Origin: Schleiferilactobacillus perolens DSM 12744
Lineage (GTDB): Bacteria > Bacillota > Bacilli > Lactobacillales > Lactobacillaceae
Direction: 5' to 3'
Assembly (NCBI RefSeq): GCF_001435585.1
Contig: NZ_AZEC01000006.1
Span: 1 to 64,000 of the forward strand
DNA: 64,000 nucleotides
Part shown: one piece after another, positions 36,646 to 44,061 of the stretch
Layout: each line of letters starts with the position of its first letter
Position numbering within the stretch: position 1 is the stretch's first letter
Program-made: the position numbers and the translations under genes
Notes under the pieces: generated by a model
What the model saw: only the letters and a program-made list of their open reading frames with translations
Told to the model about the DNA's origin: nothing
Database searches by the model: none

Positions 36646-38067
36646 ATGGTCAAAACACCATCATCGAAGGAACGAAATCTAACTTTTACCGTACTACTAA
36701 TTGGCACGTTAATATCCTCATTGCTGCAAACCGCATTGACCACCGCGCTGCCGGATATTATTAAAGAGTTTCATGTGACCGCGAACGCGGGACAGTGGCT
36801 GACCAGCGGCTTCTCCTTGGCCATGGGGATCATGATTCCGGCGACCGCTTTTTTGATCAAACGATTGCCCACTAAAGTATTGTTCATCACCAGTATGCTG
36901 CTGTTCGGCGGCGGGTCGCTGCTGGCGGCGATTGCGCCCATCTTTCCGATTTTACTCGCGGGGCGCATTATTCAGTCGTTGGGAACGGGTATTTTGCTAT
37001 CGTTGACCCAGGTTGTTATTTTGACCATTTATCCCCCAGAGAAGCAGGGCGGTGTCATGGGCATATATGGTCTGGCGGCCAGTGCCGCACCGATTATTGC
37101 GCCAACGATTACCGGATTGTTGATTGACTATATGAGCTGGCGCATCATTTTTTGGACCGGATTAGTGGTGGCCGTAGCGGATATTTTGTTGGCCTTGGTT
37201 GTCGTGAAGAATGTGTTGCCGACAGAAAAATTACGCTTTGACTGGCCGTCGTTTCTGCTGATCAGCGCCGCCTTCACCGGTACCACTTTGGGATTTGGTA
37301 ATCTTGGTACGGCGCCATTCATGAGCTTAGGAATTGTGGGTCCCTTGCTGGTCGCAGTGGTGACAGGCGCGGCGTTTGTTTATCGGGGGCTGCATATCGA
37401 CAAACCGTTGTTGGATCTGCATGTCTTCAAAGATCAGGTCTTTCGGACTGCCGTGATTCTCAGCGTCTTGATGTATGCGGTACTGATGGCCGTGTCGACG
37501 ATTTTCCCGATTTATGTCCAGACGGTCCATCATTTGTCCGCCACCATGTCCGGCTTAATCATGATGCCGGGTGCGCTGATCATGGCCGTGATGAGTCCAA
37601 TTACCGGCCGGTTGTATGATCGCTTCGGTATTCGGCCACTGGCGATTGTGGGTGTCCTGTTGGTGCTGGTCAGTACGGTTGGTACCAGCTTTCTCAGTGT
37701 GGGGACGTCAGTCTTGTATTTGACGGTGACTTGGGCAATGCGCAGCGCGGGCTTATCATTTCTGATGATGCCGATTGTGACGTGGAGTGTCACCCAATTG
37801 AGCGGTGGCGCCATTGCCTCCGCCTCAGCGGTGTTGACGACTTTACGGACCGTGGCAGGGGCTGTGGGGGCTTCCGTAGGCGTGGCCCTGATGTCCTTTG
37901 TCGCTAACCGGGGTGTGACGGGGCATACCGTCGTGGCCACTGCTGGCGGCGTCAATGCGGCATTCATCATGATGGCCGGTATTGTCACCGTCATGGCTGT
38001 GATTGTCTTCTTGAAAGTGCGGTCTACGAAACCGACAGTCCAGGTGGTAGAGGAAGGCACCAAGTAA
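36646..38067 (+). CDS. MFS drug:H+ antiporter, DHA2 family (14 TM)
   Basis: 473 aa from ATG 36646 (GAGAGGTCC upstream). Fourteen hydrophobic segments; ALPDIIKEFHV in loop 1, motif C-like LAASAAPIIAPTITGLLID in TM5, RLYDRFGIRP in the central loop. Resembles EmrB/LmrB-type exporters. Substrate unknown. Same direction as, and probably co-transcribed with, the genes on both sides. Confidence 0.85.
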   Translation: MVKTPSSKERNLTFTVLLIGTLISSLLQTALTTALPDIIKEFHVTANAGQWLTSGFSLAMGIMIPATAFLIKRLPTKVLFITSMLLFGGGSLLAAIAPIFPILLAGRIIQSLGTGILLSLTQVVILTIYPPEKQGGVMGIYGLAASAAPIIAPTITGLLIDYMSWRIIFWTGLVVAVADILLALVVVKNVLPTEKLRFDWPSFLLISAAFTGTTLGFGNLGTAPFMSLGIVGPLLVAVVTGAAFVYRGLHIDKPLLDLHVFKDQVFRTAVILSVLMYAVLMAVSTIFPIYVQTVHHLSATMSGLIMMPGALIMAVMSPITGRLYDRFGIRPLAIVGVLLVLVSTVGTSFLSVGTSVLYLTVTWAMRSAGLSFLMMPIVTWSVTQLSGGAIASASAVLTTLRTVAGAVGASVGVALMSFVANRGVTGHTVVATAGGVNAAFIMMAGIVTVMAVIVFLKVRSTKPTVQVVEEGTK

Positions 38068-38093
38068 GCTAATGCGGAGAGAGGAGAATCGTC

Positions 38094-38732
38094 ATTAATC
38101 GACTGCAGGGATTGTACCACCGCCACGCTGGGAACCGGGCGGATCGGGTGGCCTTAATGGGTATGGTGAGTACGAGTTTCAGCTTCGTCCTGGCCTTAGT
38201 GAAGATTGGCATTGGCGTTTGGACCAGTTCCCTCTGGTTGTTGATCTTTGGTGGTTATTACGTCGTGTTGGCGATTGCCCGGTCGCTGTTCTTGCAGCAC
38301 TATTCCCGCTCTCGGCGGAAAAATGAAGTGCTGGCAGCGCAGCAGTTTGTTCGCGCCGGCGGCTTTGCGTATGTGCTTTTGGGAACGGCCTTTACGGCGT
38401 GCGCCTATATTATGTTTCGCGGCGGTTACCAAACCCACTTCAGCCGCATTGCCGCCATCACCGTCGCCACGATGGGTTTCTATAAGATCACTCTGGCAAT
38501 TGTGGGGTTTATCCGGGCGCGGCGGTCGGCCCATGGTCCGTTGGTGTTCTTGAAGGCGATGAGTCTGGCTGATGGCGCCATGGCTATTGTTTTGACTCAA
38601 TACGCGTTGTTATCAATGGAAAGCCAAGCGGTCAATCAAGTGACTGGGCTATTCGGTATGGCGGTGGGTACGGTCATTGCTCTGGTCGGCGTGGCCGCGC
38701 TGATTGTGCAAAAAGTGAAATGGTCCCACTAA
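38094..38732 (+). CDS. Five/six-helix membrane protein, probable ATT start
   Basis: No ATG/GTG/TTG fits the ribosome site: AGAGGAG at 38080-38086 is followed seven bases later by ATT (38094) in the correct frame, giving N-terminus (M)NRLQGLYHRHAGN; TTG 38112 is too far. 212 aa with helices at about 25-60, 85-115, 125-145 and 160-205. Family not recognised. The transporter-like hydropathy and linkage to DHA2 suggest a membrane role. Confidence 0.6.
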   Translation: MNRLQGLYHRHAGNRADRVALMGMVSTSFSFVLALVKIGIGVWTSSLWLLIFGGYYVVLAIARSLFLQHYSRSRRKNEVLAAQQFVRAGGFAYVLLGTAFTACAYIMFRGGYQTHFSRIAAITVATMGFYKITLAIVGFIRARRSAHGPLVFLKAMSLADGAMAIVLTQYALLSMESQAVNQVTGLFGMAVGTVIALVGVAALIVQKVKWSH

Positions 38733-38771
38733 AAATAGCGTTGCTCTTGGTATACGGGAACAACGCTATTT
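38733..38771. terminator. Bidirectional terminator
   Basis: AAATAGCGTTG / CAACGCTATTT 11-bp stem with a 17-base loop between convergent genes; A-rich before, TATTTA after. Confidence 0.65.
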
Positions 38772-38773
38772 AT

Positions 38774-39598
38774 TTAGTTGTCTTGGACTTGCGAGAATTG
38801 CTCACGGTAGCTGGACAAGTGGACGATTTGCCAGATGAAGAGAGTGATGCCGGCGATTGCTAGGAGAATATTCACACTGACGTAGATGTGGGGTTGACTG
38901 AAAGAGGATAAATAATGAATCAGAAAACCGACAATCGAGGCTGCGCAGGTTAGCCCAAACCAAGAAAGATCAATGACGCGCAAGTGGTGCATGCTCAAGG
39001 TCATGATGAAAAAGGCCACCGGCATCGCGACCAGCAGGGTGGCCGCCACCGGCCAAGTGGATAACCAGACGGTGGGATGCACCGGTAATTGACTGCCGAT
39101 GATCACGTATACTAGCATACAGGCTACCGGGATGATGAACATTAAGCCCACTGCCCAGGCCGCTTTCTTCGGGTTCAGCGAATCCATTTGGGGCAAGAAG
39201 ATAAAGATGGCGAGGGCGACGAAGAGACCGGTAAAAAGATCAGACCCAAAGCGAATTTGCGGACGTAACAAGGTGGGATAAATCAGATAGCCAGCCAACA
39301 TACTGCATATTGGGATGATGAATACCATTTTCTCACTGAAACTGGCATTGGGGATGGTGGCCAAGATGGCATCGGCTGCGCCTTGGGCATCTTTTCCGTA
39401 AAAGTCCCGGGCCGACAAACCATGGGACTGGGCATCGGCCACATCGTCAATGATGTCGGCGACAGTCTCTTCAATTGCTAAAAAGTTTTTGTTGCGCTGA
39501 CTGCGTAAATAGTTGGTTAATTCCTCGACGTACAGATGGTTGAGTCCCTTCAATCGAGCCATCCGAGCATCGTTATCTTTCTCAATCTTCGTCTTCAC
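38774..39598 (-). CDS. DUF1129 family membrane protein
   Basis: 274 aa from GTG 39598 (AAGGGAG eight bases upstream; GTG 39607 is too close). Soluble N-terminus (KGLNHLYVEELTNYLRSQRN, then ADIIDDVADAQSHGLSARDF) like a DUF1129/DUF1700 helical domain, then about six membrane helices. Overlaps the PadR gene by 17 bases, the usual PadR-DUF1129 pairing in Firmicutes; likely the PadR target. Confidence 0.75.
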   Translation of the reverse strand: MKTKIEKDNDARMARLKGLNHLYVEELTNYLRSQRNKNFLAIEETVADIIDDVADAQSHGLSARDFYGKDAQGAADAILATIPNASFSEKMVFIIPICSMLAGYLIYPTLLRPQIRFGSDLFTGLFVALAIFIFLPQMDSLNPKKAAWAVGLMFIIPVACMLVYVIIGSQLPVHPTVWLSTWPVAATLLVAMPVAFFIMTLSMHHLRVIDLSWFGLTCAASIVGFLIHYLSSFSQPHIYVSVNILLAIAGITLFIWQIVHLSSYREQFSQVQDN

Positions 39599-39935
39599 GC
39601 GGCTCACTCCCTTCGGTTAGTTGGTCCATAGCGGCGGCAAGCTGCTGCCACTGACGGCTAAAGGCAATGGCATCTTGTTCACCAGTTGCCGATAAATGGT
39701 AATATTTGCGATCCGGGCCGGTGGTGGACGGATGACGCACACCGACAATTTGGTTATTGCGCTGCATCTTCAACAATAATGGATAAATCGTCCCTTCTGG
39801 AATGTCACCGAAGCCCAAGCGATTCAGCGCCTCGTGCAGGGCGTAGCCGTACGTTTCGCCTTGACCAATAATAATGAGGATCGCCCCTTCCAAAATGCCT
39901 TTCAGCATTTGTGAAGGGATTCGTTCTGTCGTCAT
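39582..39935 (-). CDS. PadR family transcriptional regulator
   Basis: 117 aa. PadR winged helix with GYALHEALNRLGFGDIPEGT, IYPLLLKMQRNNQIV and a GPDRKYYHLSATG wing, plus a C-terminal dimer helix. First gene of a two-gene operon with DUF1129. The promoter at 39968-39996 overlaps a 25-bp palindrome, so autorepression is likely. Confidence 0.9.
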   Translation of the reverse strand: MTTERIPSQMLKGILEGAILIIIGQGETYGYALHEALNRLGFGDIPEGTIYPLLLKMQRNNQIVGVRHPSTTGPDRKYYHLSATGEQDAIAFSRQWQQLAAAMDQLTEGSEPREDED

Positions 39936-39967
39936 ACCATCACCGCCCTCTCTACCTTGTAATGCAA

Positions 39968-40007
39968 AGTATATAAAAAATTGACTACCTTGTCAAACAA
40001 TGTAGTC
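39968..40007 (-). promoter_or_regulatory. PadR operon promoter with overlapping operator
   Basis: Minus strand -35 TTGACA (39991-39996) and -10 TATACT (39968-39973), 17-bp spacer. An inverted repeat GACTACCTTG / CAATGTAGTC with a TCAAA centre (39983-40007) covers the -35 box. Confidence 0.75.
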
Positions 40008-40140
40008 CGAAAAAGGCCGATATTTGATGGCTATTGGCGGTGCGCAACCAAGCATCGGTCAAAACTTTAACGGCTAAAACGGAAAAATTAAAGAATTTTT
40101 GATTATTATGCGATACATACCCGGGTACTAACGAAAAAAA

Positions 40141-40196
40141 CGCCGATATTTGCGTTTTGATACTGGGAACCGTCGGCTCAAATGCAAATATCGGCG
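40141..40196. repeat. 13-bp perfect inverted repeat before the ATPase gene
   Basis: CGCCGATATTTGC (40141-40153) and its complement (40184-40196), 30 bases apart. A third copy of GCCGATATTTG lies at 40016-40026. On the minus strand the repeat is followed by seven T residues, so it could be a terminator in that direction; alternatively these are binding sites. Confidence 0.5.
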
Positions 40197-41162
40197 ATTC
40201 TTTGTTTTTGGTCAATAAAGACTAAACCGCACGAGGTTACGGTACTTTCTGCTTCTGGTGGCTTGAATGATACAATAGAGCCAACGAGAAAGGCGGTGGC
40301 GGCGATACTGTACTTGACCCAATTTTTCTTTCCTGATGAAGACGCTGAATGGCATTTCTTCATTGATCTGAAAAAGAAAACATACAATACATATTATCCC
40401 TTTCAAGTGCTGCCAGATAAGGGACTCACCCAACTGGATTGTGCACCAATTACCATTCTGAATGGTGGTAACGGTTCTGGCAAAACCACCGTGTTAAATA
40501 TTATTGCGGAAAAGCTGAAATTGCATCGGGAAGCGCCGTACAATCGGACCAACTTTTACCAGGATTATCTGAAACGAACAGACGCCACCACGGTGGGCAA
40601 GGTGCCCAAGATGAGTGCAATCATTACCAGTGACGATGTGTTTGATTACATGTTGACGATTCGGGAGGCCAATGCCGGCATTGATCGGCAGCGGGATCAT
40701 CTGGAGAATGAATATTTAGAAACCAAGCACGCCCGCTTCCAGTTCAACGGACCTGAAGACTACGATCAGCTCAAGGCCATTCTAGAAACCCGCAGCAAGA
40801 CCCAGTCGCGCTACATTCGGGATCATTTAATGCGTAATCTGACAGAAGGGTCGAATGGCGAAAGTGCGATGGCGTACTTTACGGATCGGATCAAAGAAAA
40901 CGGTCTGTATTTATTAGATGAACCAGAAAATTCCCTGTCACCGCAAAAACAAACCGAGTTGGTGAAGTTCATCAACGATTCGGCCCGTTTCTTCAATTGC
41001 CAATTCATCATTGCTACCCACTCGCCCTTCATTTTGGCGATGCCGGAAGCAAAGATCTACGACATGGATACAGTCCCGGTAGCGGTGAAAAAGTGGACAG
41101 AGCTGCCAGAAGTGCGGGCCTATTATGATTTTTTCCACCAGCATGCAAAGGAGTTTGAATAG
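40182..41162 (+). CDS. AAA/ABC-like ATPase, possible defence or stress ATPase
   Basis: Up to 326 aa; the start is uncertain because ATG 40182 lies in the right arm of a hairpin and has no SD, and no better in-frame start is seen before residue 50. Walker A LNGGNGSGKTTV, Walker B LYLLDEPENSLS, switch His in IIATHSPFILAM; signature region EGSNGESAM. Compact form of the OLD/RecF-like ATPases without a TOPRIM domain. The stop codon overlaps the next gene by one base (TAGTG), so the two proteins are probably partners. Confidence 0.7.
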   Translation: MQISAILCFWSIKTKPHEVTVLSASGGLNDTIEPTRKAVAAILYLTQFFFPDEDAEWHFFIDLKKKTYNTYYPFQVLPDKGLTQLDCAPITILNGGNGSGKTTVLNIIAEKLKLHREAPYNRTNFYQDYLKRTDATTVGKVPKMSAIITSDDVFDYMLTIREANAGIDRQRDHLENEYLETKHARFQFNGPEDYDQLKAILETRSKTQSRYIRDHLMRNLTEGSNGESAMAYFTDRIKENGLYLLDEPENSLSPQKQTELVKFINDSARFFNCQFIIATHSPFILAMPEAKIYDMDTVPVAVKKWTELPEVRAYYDFFHQHAKEFE

Positions 41163-41491
41163 TGAATACTGAAGATAAAGATTGGATCATGCGGCAGTTA
41201 CGGGCATTCGCCATGGGCCTGGGGGCAATTCTCTCCAAGGACTCTCTCCGCGATTTTCTGGAGTACAAACATTATGACAGCAAGATCGTCAGTGATGACG
41301 ACTTGGATGCGTTGATCGTCTATGCCCGGTTTCAAAAACTGGTGGAAGCCCATCACTATAGCGACACTGACTTAGCGGCGATGAGCGGCATTGCCGCAGA
41401 CCGGTTGGCAGGATTTGCCCAAGGGACGGCCTTACCCACCGCCGCGGAGCAGGGAGCGATGCAGGCAGTATTGGACCATGCCGCAAAATAG
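41162..41491 (+). CDS. 109-aa partner of the ATPase (DUF6483-like)
   Basis: GTG start at 41162 coupled to the ATPase stop. The N-terminus WIMRQLRAFAMGLGAILSKD resembles DUF6483 proteins; the C-terminus (YSDTDLAAMSGIAADRLAGF) could be a small HTH. Mostly helical, acidic. Function unknown; the coupling suggests regulation of, or complex formation with, the ATPase. Confidence 0.55.
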   Translation: MNTEDKDWIMRQLRAFAMGLGAILSKDSLRDFLEYKHYDSKIVSDDDLDALIVYARFQKLVEAHHYSDTDLAAMSGIAADRLAGFAQGTALPTAAEQGAMQAVLDHAAK

Positions 41492-41530
41492 ATAGGATTC
41501 TTTAGACGGAAAGTTTCCAAATAGTAACTT

Positions 41531-41667
41531 ATCTCCCGGTCTGACCGGGAGATACCGGGAGATGACTGGCAGGCAGAAACAATCGTGAGGTTATCTGCCA
41601 CTATCTTACGCTATCTGCCACTACCTGCCACTATCTGCCAATGTCAGAGAATATGACTGGCAGATAG
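41531..41667. repeat. Clusters of 10-bp direct and inverted repeats
   Basis: ATCTCCCGGT (41531-41540), then ACCGGGAGAT at 41544-41553 and again at 41554-41563. Next, five consecutive 10-bp units at 41591-41640 (CTATCTGCCA and variants) and the inverse TGGCAGATAG at 41658-41667. The exact 10-bp period equals about one helical turn, as in iterons or cooperative protein-binding sites. Confidence 0.7.
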
Positions 41668-41687
41668 GATGAAAAAACAGGCAAAAA

Positions 41688-41730
41688 AAAACGGTCCAGA
41701 TTCGTCAACAAAAACGAATCTGGGCCGTTT
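41688..41730 (-). terminator. Strong terminator reading leftwards
   Basis: AAACGG-CCAGATTCGT / ACGAATCTGG-CCGTTT stem; on the minus strand it is followed by nine T residues. Matches the small locus at 41733-41970. Confidence 0.75.
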
Positions 41731-41732
41731 GC

Positions 41733-41821
41733 TTGCAACCGACGGACTGAAAACAATCAAAATCGTGAGCACTTTGACCTCACTACCAACAAGCTTTGAT
41801 TGATTCTTGACGGTGGTTGCC
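41733..41821 (-). ncRNA. Candidate structured RNA or 3' UTR
   Basis: Nested inverted pairs GCAACC/GGTTGC (outer), AATCAAA/TTTGATT and GTGAG/CTCAC (inner) lie between the 45-aa ORF and the leftward terminator. No coding frame was found here. Either a small RNA or the structured tail of the small mRNA. Confidence 0.3.
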
Positions 41822-41832
41822 AGGTTTGAACC

Positions 41833-41970
41833 TCAAACCCACCAGTTATCCAACGCATTGACAAACATCGCAGCAAAAATTTGTTCAACTTCGTCATTCT
41901 TGCTGTTCTTGGGCAGTGTCGCATCTTCAGTGGAAGATTGACGCTGGTTAAGATCTTGTCGCCGCTTCAC
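41833..41970 (-). CDS. 45-aa small ORF
   Basis: GTG 41970 with AGGTG at 41977-41981 upstream and a TATACT-like -10 further back. The product starts KRRQDLNQRQSSTEDATLP after the initiator and ends VNALDNWWV: a basic start, a polar middle and a short amphipathic C-terminus. Terminated by the hairpin at 41688. Not recognised; may be a regulatory peptide or a chance frame. Confidence 0.4.
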   Translation of the reverse strand: MKRRQDLNQRQSSTEDATLPKNSKNDEVEQIFAAMFVNALDNWWV

Positions 41971-42051
41971 GGAACTCACCTCGATCCTGGTTCCACTGAT
42001 TAGTATAGTCTTTTCAGAAAACTATGCATTGATCAGTGCGCATGTGAGCGA

Positions 42052-42879
42052 TTAAGCGACCATCTGGATGATTTTTGTGAGAGCGAGTTGATGTTCATGC
42101 AAGACGTCGCCGATTTGTTGGCTGGCAAAGACCAGCTTATTAGGCAATTCCTGGACGGTGCAGGGGTTGGACCATTGCTTTTCATCCCAAATGTCTTCCG
42201 GTGAAAATTCAGAGAACTGCAAATATGAGTGATCCGGCGTAGCTACCTGACGCACGAGGGCGCCGCTGCAAAGGGCGGTGTAGTAATGGTAGTAGGCGTC
42301 AATCCGCCACTGGTGGGTCTGGGGTAGACTAAGCACTACAGAAACGGACCCCATACTTTCTTCTGTTTCCATCACGATCTGGTCATGCAGCCAGGGGGCG
42401 TTGAGCAGGCTTGGCGTGGCCTGGGTCTGTTGGAGATAGGCTGTCATCTGTGCAGGCGACAAAAGCGTGAACTGCTGATGGGGACAGTCCAGTCCGTACC
42501 ACTTACGGTAGGGATCAGTGGCATCCACCAGTTGCCACTGATTGTTCACCTGGATTGCTACACAGACATGTTCCTGCCGATCGCCGTAACAATCTTGCTG
42601 AACATGGGCATATTGGACTGGTTTGCCAGCGGCCGTCAATAAACTGACCAGCAGATGACTGAAATCACTGCAAATGCCACTGTGGGTGTGCAATACATCC
42701 AAGTCACTGCGCGACATGGAAGAATGCGGTACGTCTAATCGACTATATTCGATTTTCTCGGCGTCAAACCAGTCCAGGATATTGGCACATAATTCTAAGG
42801 CGGATTGGTCGGGACCGCCTAAGTCGGTTACTAATTGCTTAATTTCGGGATCGGTTGAATGAATGTAAGAACTTTTCAC
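42052..42879 (-). CDS. Transglutaminase-like (papain-fold) protein
   Basis: 275 aa. The papain-like triad is visible: Cys in GICSDFSHLL, His in EHVCVAIQV, Asp in WQLVDATDP, in the order and spacing of bacterial transglutaminase-core proteins, which usually act as peptidases or amidases. No signal peptide. Residues 170-275 form a separate beta-rich domain. Monocistronic; substrate unknown. Confidence 0.75.
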   Translation of the reverse strand: MKSSYIHSTDPEIKQLVTDLGGPDQSALELCANILDWFDAEKIEYSRLDVPHSSMSRSDLDVLHTHSGICSDFSHLLVSLLTAAGKPVQYAHVQQDCYGDRQEHVCVAIQVNNQWQLVDATDPYRKWYGLDCPHQQFTLLSPAQMTAYLQQTQATPSLLNAPWLHDQIVMETEESMGSVSVVLSLPQTHQWRIDAYYHYYTALCSGALVRQVATPDHSYLQFSEFSPEDIWDEKQWSNPCTVQELPNKLVFASQQIGDVLHEHQLALTKIIQMVA

Positions 42880-43013
42880 GCGGTCACCTGCTTTCTTCTT
42901 TCACTTTTCCTTACTGTATCATATTGCTCTAGGGATTAGTACAACTGTCGCCATTGGCTGTTGATTGCAATGACCAAGACAATTAGATAGACTGATGAAA
43001 AGGATGTGAGAAC

Positions 43014-43094
43014 ATGCGATATGTACTTATTGTCTGTATTGTCATCGCCATCGCAGCCGGATTTGTGGCTAATAAAAGGCGCCAGAAGCAGTAG
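43014..43094 (+). CDS. 26-aa membrane micropeptide
   Basis: AGGATGTGAGAAC before ATG 43014. The peptide MRYVLIVCIVIAIAAGFVAN plus KRRQKQ is a single helix with a basic tail, the form of many small membrane-regulating peptides and of type I toxins. Stand-alone between divergent genes, with a terminator-like hairpin just after it. Function unknown. Confidence 0.45.
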   Translation: MRYVLIVCIVIAIAAGFVANKRRQKQ

Positions 43095-43134
43095 ACAACT
43101 GGGCAATTATTTGTATTCCCAAAAGAATTTAACA

Positions 43135-43181
43135 AAATGGTCAAACAGATGAGGAGAATATAGTCATCTGCTTGACCATTT
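43135..43181. terminator. Hairpin terminator between the micropeptide and VIT genes
   Basis: AAATGGTCAA-CAGATGA / TCATCTG-TTGACCATTT, 17 pairs with one mismatch, between convergent genes. Confidence 0.65.
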
Positions 43182-43232
43182 GTGTATTATACGGATTTTA
43201 AGGCGTATCTAGTGCGCATTTAAGCACAGCAA

Positions 43233-43967
43233 TTAACCAATCAACGAGCCAATAATCAACCCGATGACCATCGTCAACAAGCCTACAATCATATTTCTGA
43301 GCGCGCCTTTACGGGCGGGAACATTGCTCAAACGCGCACTGGTATAGCCGGTACCGAAGAGACAAACTACCACGGCGGCCATGGTCACGCTGACCTTGTA
43401 GGGATCAGGAATCAGAGTGATGCACAGTAACGGCAGCAAGGCCCCGATAATAAAGGCCACAAAATCAGCGGCGGCGGCCAGCCAGGGATTGAGCAGTTTA
43501 TTCAATTTGATTTGGAACTTTTCCGCTAAAATCGTTGCAATATCGTTGTTATCGACGATACTGTGGGCCATGGCGGCGGCATTTTCGGCGGCGTATCCTT
43601 TGTCCAAGTAGTGCTTGTACATGCCTTGGAAACTGGCCTCTTTGTCGTTTTCCAGTTGTTCCTGTTCTTTTTGACAGATTGAGTCCTGCAAATCCCGCTG
43701 GGCGGAAACGGACATGTACTCACCGCCGCCCATCGATAACGCCCCGGAAATCATCGCCGACACACCGGCCAGCAGCAGGGCCGTGGACGACATGTGGGCA
43801 CCGGCGACCCCCATCACGATTCCGGCGGTGGAAATAATTCCATCGTTAGCGCCCATCACGCCGGCTCGTAACACATTGAGCCGATTACCCAAATCGCGGC
43901 GAAAGGATAAGCGTTGACGCCAGGTCATGTGCGGCTGTTTTGGTCCAATCAAAATTGACACCCTCAT
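43233..43967 (-). CDS. VIT1/CCC1 family Fe2+/Mn2+ transporter
   Basis: 244 aa. Five membrane helices in the VIT1 pattern: VMGANDGIISTAGIVMGVAGA (TM1), GALSMGGGEYMSVSAQRD (TM2 and the metal-binding Glu/Met patch), a cytoplasmic helical hairpin rich in Glu (about 85-150) and three C-terminal helices. Exports or stores divalent iron or manganese. Start at 43967, or a TTG at 43952 with GAGGGTG upstream. Confidence 0.87.
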   Translation of the reverse strand: MRVSILIGPKQPHMTWRQRLSFRRDLGNRLNVLRAGVMGANDGIISTAGIVMGVAGAHMSSTALLLAGVSAMISGALSMGGGEYMSVSAQRDLQDSICQKEQEQLENDKEASFQGMYKHYLDKGYAAENAAAMAHSIVDNNDIATILAEKFQIKLNKLLNPWLAAAADFVAFIIGALLPLLCITLIPDPYKVSVTMAAVVVCLFGTGYTSARLSNVPARKGALRNMIVGLLTMVIGLIIGSLIG

Positions 43968-44061
43968 TTTCCATACCCCAGTACATTATTTGTCGGTTTG
44001 GGTATTGATTACGAAAAGCATACCGCATTTTTCCGTTAAAAGGTAGAGAAAAGGATCACAA

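Noticed and set aside
41591-41640. 10-bp repeats considered as a CRISPR or plasmid origin.
   Set aside because: No spacers, no Rep gene and no AT-rich melting region beside them.
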